A DNA stretch of 64,000 nucleotides from Aporrectodea caliginosa. Taxonomy: Eukaryota; Annelida; Clitellata; Crassiclitellata; Lumbricidae. This document shows positions 1-10,392 of the stretch, one piece after another. Positions within the stretch are counted from its first letter, which is position 1. Each line of letters begins with the position of its first letter. A model generated the notes under the pieces. It was not told the DNA's origin. It ran no database searches and saw nothing but the letters and a program-made list of their open reading frames with translations. The translations under genes and the position numbers were made by a program. The stretch spans positions 124,001 to 188,000 of the forward strand of contig JACEVL010000672.1 in the NCBI GenBank assembly GCA_020284085.1, written 5' to 3'.

Positions 1-44
1 TTTTCCACCATTTTAGTCTTCTCTGCAGTGATCGATCATTCATT

Positions 45-136
45 GAGAGGAGAGGGAGGGCTCACCCAGATGCGGAAAAGGGGGAGGAATGAGAGGAGAG
101 GGAGGGTTCACCCAGATGCGGACAAGGGGAGGGAAT
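45..136. repeat. 46-bp direct tandem duplication
   Basis: Two adjacent copies of a purine-rich unit beginning GAGAGGAGAGGGAGGG and containing CACCCAGATGCGGA, with a few mismatches. No coding sense is visible. Confidence 0.8.
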
Positions 137-1326
137 CGAGCCTAATGCGGACGCACGGTTCTGCATGTGGTATATGTACATTTAATTCAGTTTGAGCTTA
201 GAACTGTCTTTTACACCAACTTCAGTTTGACAACAGTCTGTCTACTGTCTACTTTTATGTTTGAACTGTTATGGTGAACTATAAAGGATCGATTGATTGA
301 TTGACTGTGTAGGTGGTGGCCACTAGCATCAAAGTATCAGTTTACCTTGCGCCATCAGTGGTGTAGCATTATCTAACCTGTACAAATTACTCCGCTGGAA
401 TGCAGATACTTCCCAAAGAGGCAGCGAGGATAAAGTTAAATGAGTACAAGGGGAAGATGAGAGTCAAAGTACATGTAGGTCATTTGTGTTTGTGGACGTC
501 CTGTGTTATGGGTGATTGAGGAACTTGGAAATTCTTGGTTTTACATTGATAGCAGTACATGTAATTTTAAATTAAGGAGTGCAGTTGAATTGTGAGTCTT
601 CCATTTGGCTCCGATTAGCCGTGGCAGACTCTTCAAGACTAGAATTCAGAATGTTGAGAGTTCAACAAGTTTTTTCTTTAGTCTTTCTGCAGATGGACGA
701 TGATGAAATGTAGAGGAGCTACATCAGGCCAACTCACGTATGGTGATCTGGAGTGCATTGTGGTTCTGCCCCATTTGTTTGTGACATGCCACTTGGTTCC
801 CTCAACTGTTTGGGGATTGCCTAGTGCCTACTCAACTGATACATAAATTGAAAAGGTGAAAATGAAATTAGGAGACTTCATAAATCTGTTGTCCAAAATC
901 CGGAGTTTAAAAAAATGGTTACTGAAAGACCATGAAGTGTTTCCATTTGCCAAACCTGACAAAATGTTTAAGGAAGATTATGATAAGACTTGGACTAAAA
1001 ATGAGAGGACCACTGGACGCGACAAATGACTGAAACCAATCTGATGAAAGTACGGCATTACTTGCTCCCCTTCCATGCCCACCTAGAGGGGCAGGGTCAA
1101 ATGCCCAGGGGCCCGGGCTGCTCCTGCTGCCCGGAATGAACTTATGAAAATATTGTAAGCTCAAGCAAATTAAAAGTTTTTCAAAGATCTGTTATGAAGC
1201 ACGGCAGAGCGAATGGTCTTGCAATCGAATAATTATGATCTGACAAAATCATTGAACTACCTGTACGAGGATATTATAAACGATTTTGCTGCAGCTAAAT
1301 CCAGAGAAGTTGCTTTATGGGTATGC
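137..1326. other. No recognisable gene
   Basis: No family is recognised in this stretch. A short GATT-type run near 285-305 looks like a LINE tail. A plus-strand reading frame of 55 codons at 862-1029 is lysine-rich and contains KWLLKDHEVFPFAKPDKMFK; it could be a relic or an exon, but I cannot assign it. Confidence 0.4.
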
Positions 1327-2014
1327 GGACTGTTCATCAAAGGACGATTCATCAAGGGACTGTTCATCAAAGTACTTTTCAGTTTTCATCAAGGGACTGT
1401 TCATCAAGAGGGTTATTGGATTGGTGAAAATAATTCTTGCTTAAATAGACGCTGGATTGATGAAAGGAATTTTTGCTTAAATAAAAGCTGATTTGATAAA
1501 AAGAATTATTGTTTAAATAGAAGTTGGAATGATGAAAATAATTTTGCTTAAATCGAAGCTGGATTGATTAAAAGAATTATTGTTTAAATAGAAGTTGGAA
1601 TGATGAAAAAAATTCTTGCTTAAACAGAAGCTGGATTGATGAAAAGTATTCTTGCTTAAATAGAAGCTGGATTGATGAAAAGAATTCTTGCTTAAATAGT
1701 AGCTGGATTAGTAAAATAATTAATTTTTGCTTAAATAGAAGCTGGACTGATGAAAAAAAGTTCTATTTTCTTATGAAAATAGAAGTTGCCTTGATGAATA
1801 TGATGAAAATAATACTTGCATAAATAGAAGCTGGATTTATGACTGTTATCATGGACATTGGTATTAAAATGTAATAATAAATTGTATAGCCTATATGAAA
1901 CGGTGAAGTGATGTGTCATAATGCGTGCATAATTATTTAGGCCTAAGAACGCTAAAACGATAAATGTTCTCATTATGAACAGTCCTTTGATGAATCGTCC
2001 ATGATGAATAGTCC
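1327..2014. mobile_element. Inverted-repeat element with internal 36-bp repeats
   Basis: The ends are inverted copies of about 40 bp: the left begins GGACTGTTCATCAAAGGACG and the reverse complement of the right begins GGACTATTCATCATGGACG. Between about 1,427 and 1,830 lie roughly ten degenerate 36-bp units of the type AATAGAAGCTGGATTGATGA. No transposase is present, so it is non-autonomous. I found no convincing target-site duplication. The same 36-bp unit recurs at 3,830-4,140 and, inverted, at 60,560-60,860. Confidence 0.7.
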
Positions 2015-3305
2015 CTTTTATGCAACATTCAATCCTTTTTATTTTTCTTCAACCCTATTCTGTCGCCTCCGCACAAGTAGGCCTACCGCCCGGGGCGACT
2101 CGCCCCCCGCCCCTTCGGTACGCCACTGGTCTAGATACATGCGATAAGTTTAGGGTCGTAGGTCCATACATTAAAAGATATCAGTTAAACGATAGGCCTA
2201 TGACTCGTGTACGGATCCTATACAAGACGTTTAAAGTCACTTTGAATCGCGTAAATTAGAATGATCGTTCCATTGACGATCCCTGATCTTTGTTATTATG
2301 TAGACTAATTGTAAGCGTTCTTCTATAGTGATCGTAGGCCTATAATGCTTCGACCCTGTTCACGTTTCAATGAATTGATCGGGTCAGGTCCTTTATCACC
2401 GCTGATTGCTTTATGGGTAGGTCTACCACGCCATTTAAGGTCCTCGTGTACGGGGTACGTGCTGAATCGTATACAGTGTTCAAAAGAAAGACTGTTCTTC
2501 ATCGAGTGATGGCCGCGTTCTTGCGACATCCAGAGGTATAGATCTAGTCTACGAGTAACAGCGGCATTTCCTTTCTGCCTTGACAGAAACTTTCATAATT
2601 GGCGGTCTTCTTCTTCGCTTTCATCAGATGAAATTAAAGGTTCTGCTGAATTGTTTACTTAATTTCTTTGCGTATATTGTGGCGCCCGTTATCGATCGCC
2701 TTTTCCTGCAAGCGCTGCATGCAGGCGGCGTGGGCTTCGTGATGCGAGTCACGTAGGCCATTTGGCGGTCTTTGTTGATGATCGTTGATTGGTGACACTG
2801 AATTACGCCGAAGCGCATGAGTAATTGCGATTGAAGGACTAGCCCAGGGTCAATGTCTTTTGTTGACAATATAACAAAGTGAAGCAGTCTTCGATTAATC
2901 ATTAAAAATAAATTTAATCATTAAAATTAATTAACGATTAATCGATTAATTAATCGTTAACTTCCGCAGCCTAGTAAGCAGAAAAACTGACAATGGAAAG
3001 AAACTAATGTGGCTGCAATTCAATGAGCTTAATCCATATTGTATTGACCTCAAGCATAGTGCTAATGAAGATGGAAAACAAAAACGAGTAGAATGACAAA
3101 ACTTCAGCAACATTGAACTACTGCTGTCATATTCAGATTGGAACCAAATTTCTGAATCTGAAGTTAATGTTGCCCTATAATGGCCTATATACCCCAATCC
3201 ATCATCAGTTTTACAAATAGTTGAAATTCAATGCCAGTAATGAAGTTGAGAAGGAAACGATATGGACAGAATCTGAGGATAAAGGTGAACAATGATGGAT
3301 GATGC
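2015..3305. other. Gene-free stretch with transposon ends
   Basis: Nothing coding is recognised. GTACGCCACTG at about 2,118-2,128 resembles a hAT right terminus but no partner was found. A palindromic run of ATTAATCGATTAAT near 2,930-2,960 is typical of a MITE end. Confidence 0.4.
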
Positions 3306-3486
3306 TGAAACTTATGACTCACGCTAATCCATTTATATGGGCAAAAACTTATGACTCATGCTAATTTATTTATATGGGCAAAAACTTATGACTCATGCTA
3401 ATCTATTATGGGCAAAAACTTATGACTCACGCTAATCTATTATGGGCAAAAACTTATGACTCACGCTAATCTATTATGGGCAAAAC
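3306..3486. repeat. 33-38 bp tandem repeat, five units
   Basis: Five head-to-tail units of AAACTTATGACTCACGCTAA followed by a variable TTTATATGGGC or TATTATGGGC spacer. The last two units are almost identical, which suggests recent expansion. Confidence 0.9.
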
Positions 3487-3740
3487 TGTACCAAATATTA
3501 TTTAACATTTAATTATTGGTTCATCACTACAAAACATGAGATAGTTCATCAATATTAAAACATATATGGAGTTAGTTGATTTTCATAAGTGCTAGAGTGG
3601 CCTAACCCACACTTAACCTTGATAAATAACCTTATAAAGTGAGCATAGTACCCCAGTGCTCAGTAGTTTACTACTGGTCTGGAAGAGACACTTGAATCAG
3701 TGTAATTGGTTAATAGTTAGAAACTGCATAAAACATAATC

Positions 3741-4237
3741 GGCAAAAGTGCATTTAGCGTATTTAATTCATAATGCTGCCGGCCGAGTATCTTAGCGTAT
3801 TTTATTATTTCTCTTATGTGTCTGCGTAAATGGAAGCTGGATTGATAAAAATAATTGTTTGCCGAAATGGAAGTTGGGTTGATGAAACTGGTTATTTGCT
3901 AAAATAGAAGCTGGATTGATGAAAACAGCGTGTAGTTTAGCATCGTAAATTACTCGCCATTGCTTGGGTTTCAGCGTTGGTCGAATAAAAGCTGGATTTA
4001 CGAAAAGAATTCTTGCTACATCGAAGTGGGATTGATGAAAATAGTTTTAGGTTAAATAGAAGTGGGACTGGTGAAAATAGTTTTAGGTAAAAGAGAAGTG
4101 GGACTGGTGAAAATAATCTTGCTGAAATAGAAGCTGGATTCATTACAGTTATCATGAAAATCATTGAAATAATTCAATACGCTAAAATACAACTCTACTT
4201 CAACTATCAATGAAATACGCAAAAATACACTTTTACC
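3741..4237. mobile_element. Non-autonomous element with 8-bp target duplication
   Basis: ACATAATC occurs immediately before (3,733-3,740) and after (4,238-4,245) the element. The termini are inverted: GGCAAAAGTGCATTTAGCGT on the left and GGTAAAAGTGTATTTTTGCG from the right on the other strand. The interior holds degenerate 36-bp units like those at 1,427-1,830. An 8-bp duplication with GG termini would fit a hAT- or Merlin-type mobiliser; there is no transposase to decide. Confidence 0.75.
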
Positions 4238-4245
4238 ACATAATC

Positions 4246-4879
4246 AACTGATTTAGTCCTTGCATTTAAATCTTATTTTGACATTTTCTCAAAACTACTT
4301 TCCATTGGCACTCAAAGCCTCAAATAGTCTTCACGTTGATTCTTAAACGAGTAACAGTAATAGTTGGGCGCTGCACAAATTACGAAGTGAATCTGAAACA
4401 ACTCGAACCGCATTTACTTTTAAAGGCCACGATTTGGTCACCAATCAGAAAATAGCACAAAGACAAAGATTAACGATTCGTTTTAAAAGCGAATTTACAC
4501 GCCTAATTAATTACAAAAGAGCATAATTATTATAAAATGAAAAAAGATAAATCTTTAAAATGCATTTTTCAGCCACTTCCGCCAAAATGATGGAGCGAAC
4601 TATTATACGGAAGTGAATCAGTAAGAGAGAAGTTTAACTCCAGCATTTAATCCAGCATCAACCTCTCTAACATCGCAATCAGAATAATATTGTCAACATA
4701 AAAAACCCAAGTCGCGGAACCAGCTCATTCATAGGCGCTCAGCCAAAACAAAATCGATAGACAGGAAATGTCAAAATCGGTTCCAGATCAAGATCCAATT
4801 AGACGGCTACCGTGGATTATTATTATTATTATTATTAATAAATATTAAATAATATTTTTATTATTACTTTTAAAGTATA

Positions 4880-4918
<39 letters not shown>

Positions 4919-5690
4919 ACTGTCATTTATAACTCGCCTAAACAAAATTGGAATCTTGCACGAAGGCGCGTAACAGGAGAAAAATAAAGGAAGATAATGT
5001 CTGTGCTAGTCTCATGATGTTAAGTGTTATATTTCAGATGGTTAACATTTCTCGCTAGATGGTGCTTATAATTAATTATAGAATAGCCTATTATTTGAGT
5101 GCGATGGAAGTAAGGGGATGATGTGGAATAAGGATAGGATTTTTAAAAGGAAGTATTTCAGTTTTGAGTTAAATGCCTGTGTAGCGATAATAATGTTGTA
5201 CAGAATTTTAGGGCAACAATATAAATTATAAAATCGCTGTGCACTACATCGAATTTACACGCACCTATTAGGCTAACAGCCAATTAGCCTATAAGCCTAA
5301 TCAATCAATACTTTTGTTAAAAATAAGCTGGCAAGTGACGCAACTTATACATTGATAGGCCTAAACTATTTATAAGGATAATAGCTAGGTTCCATTGGTT
5401 GCCTATATATTATAACGATTAGAATAAAATTAAAACTATAGGCTATATATTAATAATATTATAGGCATGCTATAATTATTGGACAATTAATTAGTGTTAT
5501 AATGGAGGGAAGGGATATAGGCCTATAGGTCTAGCCTATGTTTATATAGGGCCTATATATAGTAGTCTACTCTGGATATGAAATTCGGCCTACAGTCAAA
5601 TTTGTTAGAGGGAAAATCATGGGGACGGGATCGAGGCGCGGATCGAGCGAGTATCCATTAGGACGAATTGGAGGAACAGCTAGCGTGCGC
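4246..5690. other. AT-rich stretch without a recognisable gene
   Basis: No coding region is recognised. It is AT-rich, with several TAGGCCTA-type palindromes between 5,350 and 5,590. Confidence 0.5.
4815..4917. repeat. (ATT)n microsatellite, interrupted
   Basis: Two ATT/TTA runs (about 4,815-4,838 and 4,881-4,917) separated by a diverged AT-rich spacer. Confidence 0.9.
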
Positions 5691-6308
5691 TCTAGCTGCT
5701 ACGTACGGCCCACTCCAGGTGCTTTGCACGTGTTGGCCCATCAGCTTGGAACTCTCTTCCCCAATCTCTTCGCCTTGAGTTACTAGCCCTATCACCTTCC
5801 CAGTTCCGTAGACGCCTTAACCCGTTTTGGACCAATGTTCGTTTTACGAACACATTTTTTGATGACATCAAATTGGTTGAGGTCATCACTTTAGTTTTCT
5901 TTTCATGTGCTCTTATGTCAGCGAAAGGTTTGATTTGTCGGATAAATCGCAAACAAATTTTGTTTTGAAAGTTTTGAACTGTTTTGTCTTATGCTAAATA
6001 CCTCAATTCCAGGTATGTTCACCGTCTTTTGTTTGAAAATTTGTAATTTTGGTTCGATGTGTGATATCGCACGAGCTAATGGGCATTTGACAAGTGCACA
6101 TATTTAGCACAAACTACATGTCATTTGCATAATTTTACTGTAATAAATGGAGTCGTAATTTTTTCATATCTGGGTCATGTTCGTTTTACGAACATTGGTC
6201 CAATACGGTACTGATAGCGTCAAGTCAAGTCAACGTTGATTTACATATGCATATTAAAATTTTCTGATCTTGAGCTACAAGTATCAACCAAATCATATAA
6301 ATATATAT

Positions 6309-6318
6309 GTATGTGTGT

Positions 6319-6375
<57 letters not shown>

Positions 6376-6398
6376 TGCGTGCGTGCGTCCGTGCGTGT
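6309..6398. repeat. (GT)n microsatellite
   Basis: About 80 bp of GT with occasional GC steps, inside the piggyBac relic. It creates artefactual His-Thr open frames on the other strand. Confidence 0.95.
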
Positions 6399-6471
6399 AT
6401 AATAAACAATAGAGGACCCTAAATTGATGGCTGTGGAGTACCACTCAATACACAGGTAAGGATTCAACACG

Positions 6472-6950
6472 TGGTGATGATGATAGCCTCGGTTGTCAAG
6501 TTGTCTGGCAGCTTCTGACGACAGTTGAACATCCCCAGTGTCGCACTCTTACATTCGACAACTTCTTCACTTCATTGGTACTCCTCACCACACTGGAGGA
6601 TACAGTTTTTGCTGCCACTGGGACAATACGGGGGAACTGCTTGTGAGACTGCCCCTCATGAAATCAAGTGCGACGAAGAGAGCAGCGAGGAGCAATCGAA
6701 TACGGTATCAGGGCAATGGAAGTGTCGTGGTGGCATTATGGAAAGACAGCAAGCCAGTGTTCGTAGCATCAAACCATGTCGGTGTGAGTCCAACTGTGTC
6801 TAAGAGACGCTACTCCAGTGTTGACAAGTAAACTGCTCTATGATGATTTACTCATACAACAAGACAATGAGTGGTGTCGACCTAGGCCTACTTGATAGGT
6901 TCAGTGAAGTGCAACAAATGCCTTCACAAGAAGTGTTTCACAGCTTTTCA
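6472..6950 (+). pseudogene. piggyBac transposase C-terminal fragment
   Basis: The plus strand encodes TFDNFFTSLVLLTTLEDTVF, ATGTIRGNCL and VFVASNHVGVSPTVSKRRYS in one frame up to a stop at 6,829-6,831. After a frameshift it continues YNKTMSGVDLGLLDRF. These match the DNFFTS, TGT.R, ASN..G and YN..MGGVDLLD blocks of piggyBac/PGBD transposases, which cut and paste DNA at TTAA with an RNase H-like DDD core. The N-terminal half, with the first catalytic Asp, is missing and there is a stop plus a frameshift, so it is inactive. It lies between the two piggyBac ends described here, so it is the element's own gene rather than a domesticated copy. Confidence 0.85.
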
Positions 6951-7455
6951 TATCCCGGCGTATGCCATCTATAGTGTCGAACACATGAACAGTCAGAATT
7001 TTCACAATTTCGATGCCAGTGGGTACAAATCTTAGTCATTTCTTTCTGATATACCAATAAGTTGATGCTGAAAACATTACATTTCAGACGGTTTTAACAC
7101 CAATTATCCATTTTTATTACGTTATTGTGTTAAAATGTAATTTCATACATGTTCAATATTTCACATGTTGTTAGTAGCCTATTAGCCCAATGTTCGTAAA
7201 ACGAACATATGCAAATTTGCATATGTTATTTGAGAAAACTCAAAAACATAATACATACGTTCAAACATTGCCATCAAGGCCCCAATAATTATCACAGTTC
7301 ATAAAAAACTTTCTTAATAAAGTTTTGGTCCAGAACGGGTTAAGACATTTTTGTTCCCTGACGCAGGCACTGAAGCAGGTCGAGAGCGCTGCTGATTTTT
7401 GAGCAGCGCTATATAAATGTTCCATTACAATTACAATTAGTAAATTACAATCTCG

Positions 7456-8285
7456 AGGGTAAAGAAATAGGTAGCCTATACGATGTTGGTTGGAGCTATA
7501 GGACATGAAACCAAACAAACGTCTGTCGGCCTCTAGTGCTAGGTCAGATCTCGCGTTCTTTGCTGCACAAATCCTCTGCGTTTCATCATTGAGTGTTATC
7601 AGCTGCTCGACTCGGTCACGCTCTTTAGCTTTGGTATGGCCCCACCGAGCTGCATGGCGAATTATAAGCATAGGCATACATGAGAGATCGATGCAATGGT
7701 TGTGGATTCAGCAACAATTTGTAAGTCCATGTGATTCGAGCACATTCAATTCATGCATACATTGAAAAGGAGCAGGCTCCATGTAAACACGTGGAAAATT
7801 AACAGGATTTTAAGATATATATCCTATAATTATGATATAGCTATAATAGGGGCCTATATATATAATTGTGTGGCGCATTTCTGCCTGTTTTTCGTTCATA
7901 CAGATTAAATGTAAGCAAACCGTCCACAGACGAATGTAAATTGCAAAATCAGCGTTTCACATCTGAAATAATTTGCAGATTTGTCTCCACGTACGGCGCT
8001 TATGTTGTTTTGACTAAAAGCGCCTTTATTTAGGCCTACTGATTCCAGCGACTTCGTTAATTTGGTCGGGAGCTGTAGAAATGTCGAGTTTACGATTTCG
8101 ATAATTATGTGGAAAAACTTAGTATACCATTTCAGTTCAGCCAGTAGGCTCTACTTAATACACAATCTCCGGCCATCCAGTAAGTTATGTCACGTTATAT
8201 ACCACCTCAGGCAAAACAGTAATTAGATCCAGTGCCACGTAGTAGTTGTGTTCTATTTAAATTTTCAATCAAGTCTTCTTCTTCT
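7456..8285. other. Gene-free stretch with an L2-type LINE tail
   Basis: No host gene is recognised. Bases 8,040-8,105 match the 3' end of the L2-like LINE at 48,945-50,640 (GCGACTTCG, AGCTGTAGAAAT, GAGTTTACGATT). From about 8,120 the sequence is the conserved intron that precedes galectin exons elsewhere in the window. Confidence 0.6.
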
Positions 8286-8560
8286 TCTTTAAGTTCTCTG
8301 CCCTTCGGCAGGTTCCAACTTCCAATGACGCCACTCTTCTCTGTGCTGTGCTTTTTCCTTTAATTCGCTGTATCCGTCGGCCATCCATCCCAGCATCATC
8401 TGCCTCGGTCTTCCCCTCCCTCTTTTCCCTACCATTCTCCCTTCTATGATTTCTTTCAGGAGGGAGTCTCCTCTTAATACGTGCCCCACCCAGTTCTTTT
8501 GTCTTTCTCTTATTGTTGTTATTAGCGATAGTTTTTCATCAACCATTTGTAGTACCTCGT
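8285..8560 (-). pseudogene. LINE reverse-transcriptase C-terminal fragment
   Basis: The minus strand encodes about 85 residues including [26 protein letters not shown] and [14 protein letters not shown] followed by a stop. This WxGHVLR...GxRxRGRPR block is the C-terminus of endonuclease/reverse-transcriptase LINE proteins. A (GAA)n tract follows on the minus strand (8,275-8,290), which fits the 3' tail of a 5'-truncated insertion. It sits in the intron upstream of the first plus-strand galectin exon. Clade assignment is uncertain. Confidence 0.75.
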
Positions 8561-8897
8561 CGTTTATGATCTGTAAATCAGTAATATAGGCCTAAATGAT
8601 TTTACAATTACTTCATCATCTTCGTCATCATCATCAGCATCATCGTCACAATGGTAATCTCGTCCAATCAAGGTCCTAAATCAACTCAAGGTCACACAGA
8701 AGAGAGCCTCGACATGTAAACAGAAATTTCGATGTATTTTCATCTTTTTATGGTTGTGATTACAGTACTAATTAATTCGTCAATTTTTCTTCCTCTGTTC
8801 GTTCCTTTGTTCGTTTTTCCATCCACCTATACACCCATCCATCCATTTATTAATTTAATACCCTATCTTTAATTAATATTTCTAATTTCGCTTTCAG

Positions 8898-9108
8898 ATT
8901 CGCCGTGAACCTATCAACTACTTGCATTCTCCGCGGGAGCGACAGAACCCTTCACGCTAATCCCCGTTTCGACGAGGATAACGTCCTCGTACGTAACTCC
9001 TACGAGAGGGGAAAGTGGATGGTTGAGGAACGCGGTGGTCCTCCTCTGAATCTCCAGACGAATGCCAACTTCAAGTGCACGATTATGGGGCTCAGCGACA
9101 AGTTCCAG
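8898..9108 (+). CDS. Galectin CRD exon A1 (sugar-binding half)
   Basis: This exon lies between TTTCAG (8,892-8,897) and a GTATAA donor, 211 bp, starting with the last base of a codon and ending in phase 0. It encodes about 70 residues including LHANPRFDEDNVLVRNSY and GKWMVEERGG. Galectins are cytosolic or unconventionally secreted lectins that bind beta-galactosides. All eight canonical contacts are present: H-x-N-P-R, V-x-N and W-x-x-E-x-R. Upstream of the motif the usual GGDIALH reads RGSDRTLH, so the strand before the pocket has diverged. The partner exon is at 11,370. The short exon with the first strands of the domain was not found, so start codon and promoter are unknown. Confidence 0.9.
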
Positions 9109-9654
9109 GTATAACACATTGCGCATCTACTATGCATTGCAGTTACACATTGGCACAAAACAATCCATCGTCATCATCCATAACCATTGAGCAAATGCAC
9201 ATTTCTGCATTTTCACGAGAACATAAAAGGCACCATGCCAATTTGCATTTGCAATATGCATACATGGATACATACATAAATACAGATACACATGGTGGAG
9301 TATGCCTGCAGAGGTCCTTAATAATTATGCATACAATGATACATACTGTACATAAATACAGACACATATGCATATATGCACAAGTGCACACGTAGGCCTA
9401 CACACAAATATATGCATACTTGCATGGACAAATACGTTAAGAACAATTTTGATCATACATATACAATACATAGATAATTAATATACATACATAATATGCA
9501 TACACAAATGTTAAAAACATACATAGCCTACATACACGCTTACCATGCATACGTAAACAAAATGTGTGACATTTATGCAGAAATAATGTGCATGCATGTG
9601 CATGCATGAATATAGACATACATAAATAGGCCCTATGCTTGAGCCATATATATA

Positions 9655-9842
9655 GGATCCTGAGTGGCCGAGTGGGTTGGTAGCCTGCTCGTCACGCCGG
9701 CGCATGAAAGGTTTGAAATTTTGGTCGGTCGGTTTCTCATAGATTAATTTCTCGGATCTTTACTGCGGGTGGCTCGGTCGCATTATAAACGTGGAGTACA
9801 ATACAATACAATAGGCGCACAACCGAACACAATACAACAAAG
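9655..9842 (+). mobile_element. tRNA-derived SINE, type 1 (Leu/Ser-like head)
   Basis: The head starts GGATCCTGAGTGGCCGAGTGGG; TGGCCGAGTGG (9,665-9,675) is a good Pol III A box of Leu/Ser tRNA type. The B-box region is decayed in this copy but intact in the related copy at 56,275. The tail is (AATAC)n. It is followed directly by a type 2 SINE, the same order as in the second copy. Confidence 0.75.
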
Positions 9843-9843
9843 A

Positions 9844-10088
9844 GGGGCGCGGTGGTCTAGGGGTATGTTCGGTGCCTTGCAGCTGGAGGGTTGCGGGTTC
9901 GAATCCACCTCAAAGTCGCCGCGTAGGGACCCTAGCAAGTCCTTCACTCGCAATTGCTCATGCGCTTCGGCGTGAAACTCCGATTCAGCGTCCGCGCAGT
10001 ACTGTAGTCGGGAGCGCCTCTGAATGGGAAATCTGGTAGGGGCGCTATAACAAGTGTTCAAATACAATACAATACAATACAATACAAT
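9844..10088 (+). mobile_element. tRNA-derived SINE, type 2, (AATAC)n tail
   Basis: TGGTCTAGGGG (9,853-9,863) fits an A box and GGTTCGAATCC (9,896-9,906) a B box. The body contains GCGTAGGGACCCT, TCCTTCACTCGCAATT and CGGGAGCGCCTCTGAATGG, then a TACAA-repeat tail. Other copies are at 56,455-56,695; variants with a GAATGAAT tail are at 21,930 and 57,480. Confidence 0.85.
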
Positions 10089-10358
10089 ATATGCAAGCAT
10101 GCGAACATGTATACATAGAACATCCAAAAGCAAAAGGCTTATATAATATTACACCTGATTCATGTTGCAGCGATGTCATGCGTTGATAATTACTGCACAA
10201 CAATTATATTATTGATCTTCTTTCCGACAATTGATCTCACGTTGCCAGCGTATACAACTAAAAATCTATTTTAGTCAGTTCTATCACAGTATAATTAATT
10301 ATTTATACTGTGGTTTTATTTACCAGCGCTATTATAATTATGCATCCACCGAGTTACA

Positions 10359-10392
10359 CTCGCCATGGTCCCTTTAAAGGGACCATGGCGAG
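10359..10392. repeat. Perfect 34-bp palindrome
   Basis: Arms of CTCGCCATGGTCCC and its exact complement meet at TTTAAA with no spacer. It lies in the A1-B1 intron where the sister introns have a short ATGG-containing sequence instead. Confidence 0.95.

Larger units (their letters stand above)
5821..7339 (+). mobile_element. piggyBac element relic with TTAA on both sides
   Basis: TTAA stands at 5,817-5,820 and again at 7,340-7,343, the target duplication typical of piggyBac. The termini are inverted: CCCGTTTTGGACCAA on the left and CCCGTTCTGGACCAA read from the right. An internal inverted motif, TTCGTTTTACGAACA, occurs near 5,840 and 6,185 with a related copy near 7,192. The 1,519-bp interior holds only a C-terminal transposase remnant and a GT microsatellite, so the copy is internally deleted. 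It lies inside a LINE 3' end. Confidence 0.9.
5700..7455 (+). pseudogene. LINE reverse-transcriptase C-terminus and 3' tail, split by piggyBac
   Basis: Just before 5,820 the plus strand reads FARVGPSAWNSLPQSLRLE, the conserved C-terminal block of CR1/L2-type LINE polyproteins. The frame resumes exactly after the inserted piggyBac element at 7,340 with KTFLFPDAGTEAGRERC and a stop at 7,393-7,395. A short 3' tail follows and ends in ATTACA repeats at about 7,425-7,455. Joining is judged only from the matching frame across the TTAA. It is a 5'-truncated dead copy. Confidence 0.8.

Noticed and set aside
2020..2259. 79-codon plus-strand frame with Pro/Arg-rich segment
   Set aside because: Covers a hAT-like terminus and GC-rich repeat; no family match.
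6225..6470. Minus-strand frames rich in His-Thr
   Set aside because: They are translations of the GT microsatellite inside the piggyBac relic.
9896..9906. Perfect Pol III B box suggesting a tRNA gene
   Set aside because: The head lacks a full cloverleaf and is joined to a SINE body and tail.
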